The position numbers were made by a program, and so were the translations under genes. DNA of 64,000 nucleotides. Origin: Fallopia convolvulus. Lineage: Eukaryota; Streptophyta; Magnoliopsida; Caryophyllales; Polygonaceae. The notes below the pieces were generated by a model that worked only from the letters and a program-made list of their open reading frames with translations, was not told the DNA's origin and made no database searches. The stretch is taken from NCBI GenBank assembly GCA_964016875.1, contig OZ024730.1, forward strand, positions 36,747,795 through 36,811,794, given 5' to 3'. This document shows positions 23,334-36,730 of this stretch, one piece after another (position 1 is the stretch's first letter; each line of letters starts with the position of its first letter).

Positions 23334-24938
23334 ACTCCGTAGTATAGATTTACAGTTTTGATGTTTTAGAATTTATTCTTTTCTATTGAGGGAAATAGCT
23401 TATGTAATTAAGGTAGCTTGGATGCACTTCATATGATTTTAGAAATTTCTGTAATTTTTATATTTAAACAAAGTTAAGTAGTTTTCAATAAAATATACAG
23501 TAATTTTCTATTTCTCATGAGTTTCAATTTCTATAAAATTACCTCATTAAATTTCCATATTGAACTAAACGAGACCTAAGATCTAAATGCTCTTTTAGAT
23601 CAACAAAGGCATGCATATATCGAAATTCTAATCCTTAGTTTAGAATGCTGTTTTTTTTTTCCAGATCACCCACTTTTCTTTTCTTTTTTTAGCAACACTT
23701 AGAACAATTCTAAGAAATTCCACATATACATTGATATTCGTGTCTTTGGAGATTGCTAAATTTTTTTTGGCCCAACTGATTCTCTAACACATTCTTCAAA
23801 ATGGAAATAGAGGGAGAAAAGTGATGTGTTTTCCCCAAATTTAGGGAATTCTCCAAATACATTTGGATAATAAATTAAATGTAAATATACACATGTTAAC
23901 ATATAATTGATCACATTAAATTTTATTGTATTTTGTAAATATATAATAAAAATAATAAATACTTGGTTCTTCAAAATGAAGAAACTATTGGAGTTGAAAC
24001 ATATATGTTTTTAGAGAATTTGACTTTAAGTTCTCCATTTTAGAGAAAATTATCTTTGAACATGTTGGACTTGCCTTATTATTCATAATTTACCTTTGGA
24101 ATTATCTAATATGTTGTTTAAAGAGAGAGAAAAAATAACAAAAAATAGAGGATAAAAGGAGAGGTGAATCTTAAAGGATGGAGCATTAGATGAAGCATTA
24201 ATGGCTTGCATATTTACCTTTTACTCCCTATATATATACTACTCAAACCACATTAATTGTACTGATAACAAACCATTTATTGTATCAATTAATTTGACTA
24301 AATAATTGTTCATTGAGAATTTAATGTTAAAATAATAGAGATTAGAATGCATTAATTCGTCTGTTGGATGACATGAATTTTATGTTCTACAAGGAATTCG
24401 GTACTAAAATATTTTTCATATGCATTCATTGCATCCCACTTCCTACATAGTATTACTTCAAGTTGATGCTAAACACCATCATACAATTCATCAAGAGTGC
24501 AAAATGTGACATCTTGGTTGGGTTTGTTGCAATCAGTTTTTACATGTTATTGTGAAATACAAAATGTAATGCCTATTAATATACTTGCAAGATATTATCA
24601 TGGTAACAAAATGATAACAAAAGTTGTTAGTATGAGAGAAAAAATAATAGCTATATTTTTGACCTAAATTAGTAGTAGAGTTACAATTGGCATTATATTG
24701 ATCCTTGTGAGATCGACACTTGAGATACTATAATTGATCTCGTTCGTTTACAAGTTAATTTTGGCTGCATCAATCCCATTGCCAAATGGAGCTCCCATAC
24801 ATTAAATCCAAAAGATATGTATAAAAAAATGCATGAAAAAATCTCATTCCCAATTTGGTTATAAGGTTGATAAACAAAATGGATACAAAAAATATGGATA
24901 AAAACACATTGTAATTTTGTTATAAAAAAGTTGAAAAA
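23334..24938. other. AT-rich intergenic sequence with a degraded PIF-like MITE
   Basis: About 23,740-24,080 is a degraded relative of the MITE at 53,461: it repeats CTCCATTTTAGAGAAAATTA, TTGGAGTTG and TTGGACTTGCC in the same order. About 24,780-24,938 begins a loose tandem repeat of GGATAAAAACACATTGTAAT-like units that continues beyond the gypsy insertion at 36,506. No gene is seen. Confidence 0.5.
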
Positions 24939-24943
24939 AAAGT

Positions 24944-27900
24944 TGTAACACCCCGTTACTTACCCTGGAGGTATTACCGCTAGTAACCCTCAGAAGCGGA
25001 GCGGGGAGGGGTCCTGGATGATCCGGTGACCCCTCAATCCGTCAGAGCATGGCTTATATTAGTGGAGCAGTGGGCCTTGAAGAGCGTCGGCGACCCCTCT
25101 ACCAATCTCACACAGTCACACTAGGGCCGGCATATGTAAAAGTTGAGGAGCGAGAGGTTGAAGACAATTCTTTTTCTAAAACAGTTAAAACGGCGTCGTT
25201 TTTTTAATGATTGAAGGTTTTTTACTTTTACTTGGAGTGGGTCATTAATCTTCACGCGCTCTTAAGTCCATTCTAAACTCCAATCAGCCTTAGTCCATAG
25301 TTTGACATGTATTACTTTTGTAGTTTTATAAATTAAATTTGATTAGTTGATTTGGTTTTTGATAGTTTCATCAATTTGATTGAATTTTTAGAGTGAAACT
25401 TTTTTTTAGTTAAATGTTTTAGGTATAAATATAGACAAATTTATGGTTTGTGGTAAGAGATTATCAATATGTTTAAGATGATTTGTTTTGTATTAATAAA
25501 CCATTTTTGTGTTTAAATTTATTACAATTTTAGTATAATATATTATTGTATTTGTGACCACTCTACCAGAAATCTCTGGCTCCGCCACTGGTAACCCCTA
25601 TTAGGATTAAACCAGAATTACCCAAGGCTTTAACCTGACAGAACATACTAGAACAAGGTAAATGAAACCATTTAAAACCTAACAAAATTAAGTAAAATTT
25701 TACAGCGGAAAAGAGAATAAAAGGTCTTATACAAGCCTCAACTTGAAAAGAATAAGTAAATAAATAGAACAACCTTCTATTTAAACAAAGTCTTTATAAA
25801 GTCTTCCTTAAGTTATTATTTTTAAAAACTCAACTTCGCTTTGAAGTAGTTCAACCATGATCTTCACTCAAGTATAGCTTTTGGAAATCTTTCTTCAACT
25901 TCTTAGACTTCAAACCTCTAAATCCACCTCTTGAATCAACTTCCAAGAAGAGCCTGATGTGTCGTATACCAACGGTGGACACCAGCCGACCATATAAAAG
26001 AAAAGAAGATGAACGTGTTAGTCTAATGAAAGACTAAGTAAATGGAGAAACTAAATTTGTTCTTATGGTTGTGACTAAACATATTGGCATCAAAATCCGA
26101 TTAGGCTCAGATTATGATCCAACAGTTGAAGTCTTATAGAGAATAAGAAGGAGACTTGTATATTCAAGAGAGAGAACACCACAGCTTGTGGTTCCTTTAA
26201 GAAGAATAAACGATTAATGGAAACTTATACTAGCCACACAACAATCATAAACATCTTCAACGAATAATCAACTTAACTTAATCAGAGTTTGATTAAGAAT
26301 CATTCTTAATCAGGAGCAAGAATGGTTATCAAAAGAACTAACCATTCAGATTCATTATCGTGCCTATCGCACTTTCTTCACTTCATGATTTTAACCTTTC
26401 ATATTCACTTTAATAGCTTTAAATCGACCCAAACTGTTGCCGATCAATTTCTTGTAACTGATGTCTTCAGGGTGAGAGGGCCTATTTCATCCGTGACCAC
26501 TTGACCCACATCAGTTCCTTTTGCACTTAGCTAGAGTGCACCATTTTCCTCCTTCAACGTGAAGCGAGACATGAGTCATGACTCCAATATTGGGATCCGC
26601 TAGCAAGCTACGCCCCCAATACAAACTTTGTTATAAAGAGGTCATTGGAGACTCGGCTCCTACCCCTGAACTACCTATTTTACAACAGAGTTTCAGCATA
26701 GGACCACTAAAGAGATATTCTGGAGTCTAAACTCCCATTTCTAGTTATCTTACTTTACAACAAGGTCTCCACATGAGACAGCTAATCACACAAGGTCACA
26801 CAACGGTCCTAAGTTCAGTTCTAGCGCAAAAACTGCAATAACGACATGGTCGTTATTTCTAACAAAATAACAACCTATCAAACTTTATTCAACACACAAA
26901 TTATTCTCAACATGCAGATCAAATGGAATTCAATTCCTCATTAATAACAATAAAGCAAGAGAGAATCGTTCACTTGCCTTAGAAAGCGTGTTCAACGTTC
27001 TTAGAGATTCCAACAGTGATCTTTATCACCCTTATGCCAAATATAACAAAAGGATTTCTCAACAACGAGCTCATGGATACACTTCTTAGTCGTATACTCA
27101 TTTCCTACAACTTCCTAATCGATAAACGATTTGATTTCGTATATCGACTTATAACAAATCCTTATCTATCACGATTAAGAAGCCATCTTGGCGAAATTAT
27201 AACTAATTATCCGCTTCACTTTTGAAACAATTTTCTAAATAAAAATGTTCGTTATCAACAATTCTTAAAGGTGACCAAATCTCGGATCATACTGATTAAC
27301 AACGAATCCCGAGTAATTATCCGAAGTCCTTTACCTGCCAATCGGTGTCAAAACTTGTATTCGCTATAAGTGAAGATTCGGAAGTCCGTTTCACGAGCGG
27401 TTTGAACCTGTGAGACCGTATCAACGTCAAGATTATAAAAACCATAAATTTAATTAGCAAAGCGGAACCGAATGGTCCTTGTGGTGGCTCCGCAACCAAA
27501 TCGCTAATTAATTTCGATCATAATTACCTTCACTTGAGCCTATGGCTCGTTTGGCTCAATATTGGCTCGATCACCGAGCCCAAGGGGGGTTGGGTGTTGC
27601 CCGGTGGCGTCCCTCGCCGTGGGTGGTGGTCGGAGGAGCTGGTGATCGCCGACGGTAAAGATTTGAATTCTTTCTTCCCGCGTCATAGTCCCGTTCTAAT
27701 TCTCCAGTCCGTCGCCATCCTGATTCTTTCTCTGGCTCGGTTCCAGCATTACGATCCAAAAGAGAGGAAGAAGAAGATGAGGTGGAGGAGAGGGTGGTGG
27801 ACGGGGCAGAGAAGGCGGAGGAGAAGGGAGCAACCGGCGGTGAAGAATTCAATTCTCTAAGTCCGTCGTCGTCCTTCGATCTCTTTCTCAAAACCCCTCC

Positions 27901-28402
27901 TTTGATCCTATCCAACTACGTAGAACCAATGGAAGAAAAGAAATCAAGATTTCCTTCCCCATTAATTAAATGTAGGTCGGCATAACGGGATTTTTCCGTC
28001 TCGGAACGGGACTCGCGTTCTAGCGGTAAAATTATGTACCTCGGGTGGAAAAACTTACTAAATACAAAACGTCACGTAAATTATGTAGACCAATAAAACC
28101 AATTTTTCATGATTTTATCTTGCAACCTTAAATTTTTAAGGCTTCCGTTTCGTATTTTAAAACATTTACAATACATAATTAAAAAGACGGCTTATCCAAT
28201 AAATATTCTTCTTCCACTGAAAAATCCTAGAATTCACACCGATCCATAAAATCATTTCTTTATGATTTTAGGATATCACCTAACAATTTTCTAGGATTTA
28301 AATTCCGACAAAAATACTGGATTAAGCGTTAAAACGGACAAAGAGGTTAAAAGGATATCCGAGAAAAATTCAAAAATATCCTTAAAAACCACAGTTATTA
28401 CA
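24944..28402 (-). repeat. LTR (3' LTR in element orientation) with hAT insertion
   Basis: It starts TGTAACACCCC and ends CAGTTATTACA on the plus strand. By eye it differs from its partner at about 1% over the 26.8-28.4 kb part and somewhat more in the outer 1.2 kb. The GC-rich 27.53-27.98 kb part shows several overlapping frames on both strands; these occur in the partner LTR too and are not genes. Confidence 0.92.
24991..25590. mobile_element. Non-autonomous hAT element inside the left LTR
   Basis: The 600-bp insert begins CAGAAGCGGAGC and ends GCTCCGCCACTG. Flanking 8-mers are GTAACCCT (24,983-24,990) and GTAACCCC (25,591-25,598). The other LTR has a single GTAACCCC at the same place, so the empty site is known. 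The CAGTGGCGGAGC terminus is common among plant hAT elements. No transposase frame is present. Confidence 0.92.
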
Positions 28403-31400
28403 TTAGTACCCCTTTAAAAATGGTTTTGTCCTCGAAATCAAGGAGAACCTGGATCATAAGGAAGGATAGAATAAGCACACATACGCACAACCACTACAAA
28501 CCTATACAAAAGTTTGTAGTACCCCCTTAAAAAACATGTTGATACTTCTGCACAAAGCACAAACATCCATTGTTTAGTTACCAAAGTTCTTCTTTACAAC
28601 GTTCATTAACTTTGGAAAATGGCTCAACATTTCCTATCTAGTTTCTCAAGTCTTTTCTTCACTTCCATTCTTAGGCCAAGGTAACCTAACTAAAGGTATT
28701 TTTTCCTTATTCACGATTCAAACTGGCCTTTCTTCATAGGATTCATTTGGTTGAATATCCATCTTATTATTGTTGAGTACATGAGATATATGGAATACAT
28801 ACTATCTTAGAAGAAACACAAGGAAGACATTACAAATAGAAAGCACTGAAGGTGGCAATGCCAACCATTAAGCAAGTTTACCAGTTCTTTCCAGTATCTC
28901 GAAAGATCCAACATAGCGAGCATTTATGTTGTCTCGCTTTCCCCAGCGGAATACACCTTTCAAGGCGGATATTAGAGCAAAAACGTCGTTCATTACAATG
29001 AACTTAACATGCTCTCGCTTAAAAACAACATACGACTGTTGTTGCCTTTGAGCAGTTTGCACCTTTGATCGTGTTAGTGCGATATCAGCTGTTTTTCTCT
29101 TGACCAAATCTGGCTCATGAAGAACCTTGTCAGTATTGTCATTCCATCAAATTGAAAACCAACACTTCCGGCCTTATAAAGCCTTAAAAGAGTCGTTTCT
29201 TTATTGTGGTATCACAATTCTTGTATGTGAATTCACTCAACTTAAGCTAACATCCCAACTTGTGTGGAATCCAACATACATGTCCTCGGGAGTTTGAATT
29301 TGTTTCTTTGCATTGTTCATCACTTTGATGAGGGAAGCCAACGCTATAATTCAACTCAATCCACAAAGCTTGATGTTACTCCTTTCAAAACTTTGGCATG
29401 AACCATCCATCTCAATCAGAGATAATAGTCTCTGGAGTTTTATGAAGATGAAACACTTCCTGCATGAACACCTTAACTAACTTATGTACCCTTTTAGTCA
29501 TCTTAAATGCATTAAAAAGAACACTCTAGATAAGTTTCTTAACAACCACCATATTGCATTTTTCTTTCATTAAGTCTTGAACAACTAATGACAAGAATCC
29601 ATTGTATCATCTTCCCATTTCTATCCTGAAACAGGAAGAGATTATAACATTCTATTTGGTCTTCTATGCTCAATCAAGACTTCTAGACAAACTAAACATA
29701 TCAAAACGAACTTGATGACATTTCACTTCATGCCAGTCCATCAAAAGTTTTATCTTAAATCCTTATGCATTTACTTGTTCTAGGATGAACTAATTAAGAA
29801 AATAAATATGCTTCTTTTGAAATAAGCTTTCAAAGCTTATCAACAACAGATACACAAGAACAATTTCAAAACCAAACAATCCATAATCTTGAATGATAAA
29901 TCCCAGTGTCTTACCTTCTTGATCGTAAACAATATTACTTTCCCATACTACTTTTCCTTGATCTGGTCAACAAATTTTGAATCAAATCCTAGGGTATTCA
30001 CACAACCTTGCTGTCATTCAATCTAGACCTTTAGTCCTTCTCAAATCAGTTTCAGTTGTAATACTGATTTAATTGTCGACATGGTTATTAAACTTTCTGT
30101 ACAAGGATTACTTAGAATCCTTACTCAATTTCATTTCTTGGGATAAAATCTCAGTGTTACTTTAACCAAGAACGTGAGATTTTTCCAAAACATGACAAGG
30201 TAATAACCTATCTTGTCAATCATTTACATCCTTTTCTCAACAAAACTCAACTTGGGCATACTGACATCCAAAAGTAGTTATCTTACTCAACTACTTCAAA
30301 CTAAACTCTTACGCTTTACTATACCAACATATTGGACAAAATACTTTTGGTTCATTAATTTCCAACAAAATTATCTCCATTGACAATTTTCAGTCTTTTT
30401 CATCAAAGAACTATTTAGACTTCACTTAACATTCTGAATTGTTGAGCAACAAAATTCTCAAGATTAGATATACCAATTGGCAATATTACTAAAATAGTAT
30501 ATAATGCCAATACTGAGTTAACTCAAAAGATTTTTACAAGGTAGCTGATATAGCAATTGCTATACAAGGAAACTTTTGTCTTTGCATCTCAAGAACTTTA
30601 CTCGAAAAAAAAAACTTATATGATTGCCAACTCATACTAGAAACCATTCTTTAGAAACCCAAGAAAATCATGTATCCCTTAGATAACCAACACACTATAT
30701 AAAAATAGTCTTAAAGTTTGGCTCAATCACTTTACATGTAAGGTAATGCTTACTTTCAAAAATCTTATCCAAACAGTACTACACTTTACTCAAATTATGA
30801 CAAATATTTGCAATTCTTACAAATTCTTTATTCCATCTAAAACCCAAGGAATTATGTGATCTTATTCCACCATGTGATCAGGATGGGAAATAAAATAAAT
30901 ATAATCCTTTACTGCATTCTCATAGGAATAAGACATGTAATCTTGCCTTACCATGTGATCAGGATGGAAGACAAATTACGTTCTTACTCATCACTATGAA
31001 AACCGTAAAAACACGTACTCTCAAATCATTTTAACAACTAATATTGCCTTAAAATTTCATATCTTAATTTTTCTCAAAATCAAAGATGAGTCTCAAAGGA
31101 GCAAAGACAAACTAATTTGTTTCTAAACACATCACTTCCCTTTTGAAGTATAACACTTCTTTTCTTCTTCAAGGTAGTTCCTAGTGACGTACCTTGACCT
31201 TTTCTCACTTCTAATACGCTATCATATTTTTCCGTACTCCATAATATGAAGTAATTCTTATTTGATATGACTTGGTCAGAACTCATCTTAACTTTACAAG
31301 TTCCAACAAAAAGGTTGATTACTTGAATTCATTTACTTGTAATCCTTACTAAAGAAAAGATTTCAACATCCTTATACTTATAACATAGATTCTCCTGAGA

Positions 31401-33455
31401 TCATTCTCGATTGTATATCATCTTGACATATTGCTTTAAGATGAAGTATTAATGATTCCCCACTAGAATTCAAAGCTTGAGTTCATCTATTCTCCAAAAC
31501 CATAGATCTTCTGGAGCTTACTTGTCATCTCAACTCCTATATTCAAAGGTAAACAAACTTACTCTATAACAAGCCCCATGGTATTTACTACTCTTTTTAT
31601 CCTTACATAAGGAAATTCTTTCAATTTCCAATTCCTTATCACATATGAAAGCACATGGCCCCACATAACCTTTTGAGACCCTTCCAAATTTTACCTTGGT
31701 TAAACAAATCAAAATCTTCCATTATTGTCTTCTCTTCTCACATAGCTGTGCAGAGATGAAACATTCCTTTTTATTATCTTACTTTCAACTCACTTTGAAA
31801 GGGAAGAACTTATTGTTAGGAGATCACCTAACACTTAACAATTTCAACTATACCACCTTAGGCATTAGATATTACTAATATACAATCTTCAGAACCCAAC
31901 CATAGCTAAAATTACTTTACAGGGTTATGGTCTAAGCCTTATTGATCATAACATTGTATGATTGAGATTTTCCTCTCATCTGTTTACATAACACAGATAG
32001 TTATACCAAAATCATTCTACGAGAAATTCTTTGAATTCTAAACTTCATTGTTTCTATTCTTGAAGAAACATAAGCCCATACCATTGACAACTTAGAAATG
32101 TCTTTAGCATTAATTCCCATATTGTTTGATTATACATCTCAAGCCTCATATACTTATCTTGAACTGGCATAATGCTACAAAATTCCAACAGAATAGCCTT
32201 CTGGTTTAAACACTTGAGTACCAATAATTCATCCCAATCAATCAACACTTGCATTAAGTGGTTAATTGAATATAAACACATTACCGATGAACTTCTGCTT
32301 GTTTAATCCATTTTAACCAATCCACCGTATCCATCACAACCTTGATGATTAACCACTTATACACATCTTTTACTGAATCAACATCCCTCCTTTCTTCCTT
32401 ACCATAGTCAAAAACGATTCCCATGTCGTTTCGGATTCTCAATCCCTTTCAACTTAAAGGATACAACACATATAGGAATCCGAGTTTGTGTCGGATTAGA
32501 ATTCAGTGGCATTTCCATTAAATTATCAATTTAATTGATAAAAAACTGGAGCACTTCAAATCTCGTACTCTCACTTCCAAACAATAGAAAATATAGAATA
32601 TCCAAGATTATGCACTACAGACTTACTAATACAATTTGTTGAAGAAAGTTTCCAAAGATAATCCTTTTCTATTCAGTATTCTTATATTACCTCACCATCC
32701 ACATTGAACTTTGATAAACACTCCAACCTTGCCAAGACCTTCCAATCTTAAGGCCAAAAGTAGAGATTCCAACTTCTACTTCCCTTGAAACTCAACTTCA
32801 AAACCTTGAGTTTTTAAGAAAGTATTTTTGAAAAAAAATCATAATCATATAACTTCAGTCTCAAAGAAACTTGGCTTCAGAATTTCCTTTTTACAAACAA
32901 AGCATTAACATACGCATTTCAAACAAGGAAACTACCAATTCCTTTCGCATAACTTTAAGTCATGCCCTTTTTAAACAAAATTCTTAACTTGGAATCTTCC
33001 ATCATACGAGCTTAAAATAGGAAACCTTCAAAATAGAAAGTCTTTATGAAGTACAATACTTAACTTCAAAATCTCACAAGAAGTTTCCAAATAACATGAA
33101 AGAAACGACGAAGGTACACTCAGTTCAGACTCTCAAGAGAGAATAGGAATTCATTGAGAAGTTGGTCTAGAACCGGGTCAACTTTTACTTTGGATCCTTC
33201 TCGGAATCCATTCCCATCTCCAGAGAATCAAATGTCCACTATAGGACCTTTTTCATATAAACCATTACAAACTTGTTACCTCGTGTTCTCCAATTCCCTT
33301 TCCTCATTCTATCTCTTCACGAGTCTGACTTCCAATCTAAACCACTTTTCATAAATGGTTCTAAGATAACACCCATATAGAATTCTCCATAATTCTATAT
33401 AAAAAAATGTAAGTCTTAAGCAAGACTTAGGAACTTTTAGCTCTGATACCACTTC
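28403..33455 (-). pseudogene. Degenerate internal region of the gypsy element
   Basis: Only the 3' end of pol is recognisable. The frame at 28,868-29,107 includes LKGVFRWGKRDNINARYVGS and FEILERTGKLA, the integrase tail 'KGVxRFGKxGKLxPRYIGPFEIL'. Reading on below 28,868 gives NVFHVS-like remnants, then HVLNNNKMDIQPNESYEERP and KIPLVRLPWP, the chromovirus C-terminal 'HPLEE...SYxExPVxIL...IPLVKVxW' region, with stops. From about 29,150 to 33,430 I could not recognise gag, protease, reverse transcriptase or RNase H; open frames stay under 80 codons. Confidence 0.75.
33440..33451 (-). other. Primer-binding site of the 11.6-kb gypsy element
   Basis: TGGTATCAGAGC on the minus strand, complementary to initiator tRNA-Met, lies four bases inside the right LTR. 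It fixes the element's orientation. Confidence 0.93.
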
Positions 33456-36306
33456 TGTAACACCCCCTTACTTACCCTGGAGGTATTACCGCCAGTAACC
33501 CCGATTAGGACTAAGCAAGAGTTACCCAAGGCTTTAACCTGACAGAACTTACTAGAACAAGGTAAATGAAACCATTTAAAACCAAACAAAATTAAGTAAA
33601 ACTTTACAACGGAAAAGAGAATAAAAGGTCTTATACAAGCCTCAACTTGAAAAGAATAAGTAAATAAATAGAACAAACTTCTATTTAAACAAAGTCATTA
33701 TTCAGTCTTCCTTAAGTTCTTATTTTTTAAAACTCAGCTTCGCTTTGAAGTAGTTCAACCATGATCTTCACTCAAGTATAGCTTTTGGAAATCTTTCTTC
33801 AACTTCTGAGACTTCAAACCTCTGATTCCACCTCTTGAATCAACTTCCAAGAAGAGCCTGATGTGTCGTATACCAACGGTGGACACCAGCCGACCATATA
33901 AAAGAAAAGAAGATGGACGGGTTAGTCTAATGAAAGACTAAGCAAGTGGAGAAACTAACTTGGTTCTTATGGTTGTGACTAAACATATTGGAATCAAAAT
34001 TCGATTAGGCTCGGATTATGATCCAACAGTTGCCAGTCTTATAGAAAATAAGAAGGAGACTTGCACATTCAAGAGAGAGAACACCACAGCTTGTGGTTCC
34101 TTTAAGAAGAATAAACGATTAATGGAAACTTATACTAGCCACACACAATCATAAACATCTTCAACGAATAATCAACTTAACTTAATCAGAGTTTGATTAA
34201 GAATCATTCTTAATCAGGAGCAAGAATGGTTATCAAAAGAACTAACCATTCAGATACATTATCGTGCCTATCACACTCTCTTCACTTCATGATTTTAACC
34301 TTTCATATTCACTTTAATAGCTTTAAATCGACCCAAACTATTGCCGATCAATTTCTTGTAACTGATGTCTTGAGGGTGAGAGGGCGTATTTCATCCGTGA
34401 CCACTTGACCCACGTCAGTTCCTTTTGCACTTAGCTATAGTGCACCATTGTCCTCCTTCAACGTGAAGCGAGACATGAGTCATGACTCCAATATTGGGAT
34501 CCGCTAGCAAGCTACGCCCCCAATACAAACTTTGTTATAAAGAGGTCATTGGAGACTCGGCTCCTACCCCTGAACTACCTATTTTACAACAGAGTTTTAG
34601 CATAGGACCACTAAAGAGATATTCTGGAGTCTAAACTCCCATTTCTAGTTATCTTACTTTACAACAAGGTCTCCACATGAGACAGCTAATCACACAAGGT
34701 CACACAACAGTCCTAAGTTCAGTTCTAGCGCAAAAACTGCAATAACGACATGGTCGTTATTTCTAACAAAATAACAACCTATCAAACTTTATTCAACACA
34801 CAAATTATTCTCAACATGCAGATCAAATGGAATTCAATTCCTCATTAATAACAATAAAGCAAGAGAGAATCGTTCACTTGCCTTAGAAAGCGTGTTCAAC
34901 GTTCTTAGAGATTCCAACAGTGATCTTTATCACCCTTCTGCCAAATATAACAAAAGAATTTCTCAACAACGAGCTCATGGATACACTTCTTAGTCGTATA
35001 CTCATTTCCTACAACTTCCTAATCGATAAACGATTTGATTTCGTATATCGACTTATAACAAATCCTTATCTATCACGATTAAGAAGCCATCTTGGCGAAA
35101 TTATAACTAATTATCCGCTTCACTTTTGAAACAATTTTCTAAATAAAAATGTTCATTGTCAACAATTCTTAAAGGTGACCAAATCTCGGATCATACTGAT
35201 TAACAACGAATCCCGAGTAATTATCCGAAGTCCTTTACCTGCCAATCGGTGTCAAAACTTGTATTCGCTATAAGTGAAGATTCGGAAGTCCGTTTCACGA
35301 GCGGTTTGAACCTGTGAGACCGTATCAACGTCAAGATTATAAAAACCATAAATTTAATTAGCAAAGCGGAACCGAAAGGTCCTTGTGGTGGCTCCGCAAC
35401 CAAATCGCTAATTAATTTCGATCGTAATTACCTTCACTTGAGCCTATGGCTCGTTTGGCTCAATATTGGCTCGATCCCCGAGCCCAAGGGGGGCTGGGTG
35501 TTGCCCGGTGGCGGCCCTCGCGGTGGGTGGTGGTCGGAGGAGCTGGTGATCGCCGGCGGTAAAGATTTGAATTCTTTCTTCCCGCGTCATAGTCCCGTTC
35601 TAATTCTCCAGTCCGTCGCCATCCTGATTCTTTCTCTGGCTCGGTTCCAGCAGTACGATCCCAAAGAGAGGAAGAAGAAGATGAGGTGGAGGAGAGGGTG
35701 GTGGACGGGGCAGAGAAGGCGGAGGAGAAGGGAGCAACCGGCGGTGAAGAATTCAATTCTCCAAGTCCGTCGTCGTCCTTCGATCTCTTTCTCAAAACCC
35801 CTCCTTTGATCCTATCCAACTACGTAGAACCAATGGAAGAAAAGAAATCAAGATTTCCTTCCCCATTAATTAAATGCAGGTCGGCATAACGGGATTTTTC
35901 CGTCTCGGAACGGGAATCGCGTTCTAGCGGTAAAATTATGTACCTCGGGTGGAAAAACTTACTAAATACAAAACGTCACGTAAATTATGTAGACCAATAA
36001 AACCAATTTTTCATGATTTTATCTTGCAACCTTAAATTTTTAAGGCTTCCGTTTCGTATTTTAAAACATTTACAATACATAATTAAAAAGACGGCTTATC
36101 CAATAAATATTCTTCTTCCACTGAAAAATCCTAGAATTCACACCGATCCATAAAATCATTTCTTTATGATTTTAGGATATCACCTAACAATTTTCTAGGA
36201 TTTAAATTCCGACAAAAATACTGGATTAAGCGTTAAAACGGACAAAGAGGTTAAAAGGATATCCGAGAAAAATTCAAAAATATCCTTAAAAACCACAGTT
36301 ATTACA
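33456..36306 (-). repeat. LTR (5' LTR in element orientation), 2,851 bp
   Basis: Same ends as the left LTR (TGTAACACCC...CAGTTATTACA). It has no insertion and carries the empty site for the hAT element (CAGTAACCCCGATTA at about 33,494-33,508). Confidence 0.93.
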
Positions 36307-36505
36307 TTAGTACCCCTTTAAAAATGGTTTTGTCCTCGAAATCAAGGAGAACCTGGATCATAAGGAAGGATAGAATAAGCACACATACGCACAACCACTA
36401 CAAACCTATACAAAAGTTTGTAGTACCCCCTTAAAAAACATGTTGTTACTTCTGCACAAAGCACAAAAATATTCAAAAATATCCTTAAAAACCACAGTTA
36501 TTACA
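36307..36505 (-). repeat. Extra copy of the internal 3' end plus 35-bp LTR terminus
   Basis: TTAGTACCCCTTTAAAAATG through GCACAAA duplicates 28,403-28,563. It is followed by a 35-bp repeat of the LTR end (ATTCAAAAATATCCTTAAAA...TTATTACA), then the target duplication AAAGT. In element orientation it lies upstream of the full 5' LTR. Confidence 0.9.
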
Positions 36506-36730
36506 AAAGTGGACAAAAATGGATAAAAAAACCATTGCAAAGTTGTTTTTTAAGGTTTAAAAAAATGTATAAAAACATATTGTAATTTTGTTTTTTAAGG
36601 TTGACAAAAAAATTAGATACAAAAAATGAAAACAAACAAAGGATGGATACAAAATAAGGATTGTTCACGATGGACTTTAATGGAGGTAAGGGAAGATGAA
36701 TAGTTGATGGAGAAGAAAAGATCAAAAAAA

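Larger units (their letters stand above)
24944..36505 (-). mobile_element. Ty3/gypsy element, 11.6 kb, minus orientation, with extra terminal fragment
   Basis: AAAGT flanks the outer ends (24,939-24,943 and 36,506-36,510). The LTRs are 24,944-28,402 and 33,456-36,306. The left one carries a 600-bp insert plus an 8-bp duplication; without these both are exactly 2,851 bp. The primer-binding site (TGGTATCAGAGC on minus) is at 33,440-33,451, four bases from the LTR. At the other end the minus strand reads ATTTCGAGGACAAAACC then AAAGGGGTACTAA (polypurine tract) directly before the LTR, a classic chromovirus 3' end. Beyond the right LTR, 36,307-36,470 repeats internal sequence 28,403-28,566, and 36,471-36,505 repeats the last 35 bp of the LTR. 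Confidence 0.92.

Noticed and set aside
27534..27985. Overlapping serine- and arginine-rich frames on both strands, repeated at 35,438-35,889
   Set aside because: They lie in the GC-rich part of both LTRs, are present on both strands, and differ between copies without frame preservation. They are LTR sequence, not genes.
29150..33430. Hidden gag or reverse transcriptase in the 11.6-kb element
   Set aside because: No frame over 80 codons and no RT or gag motif could be read on either strand. A frameshift-aware translated search would be decisive.
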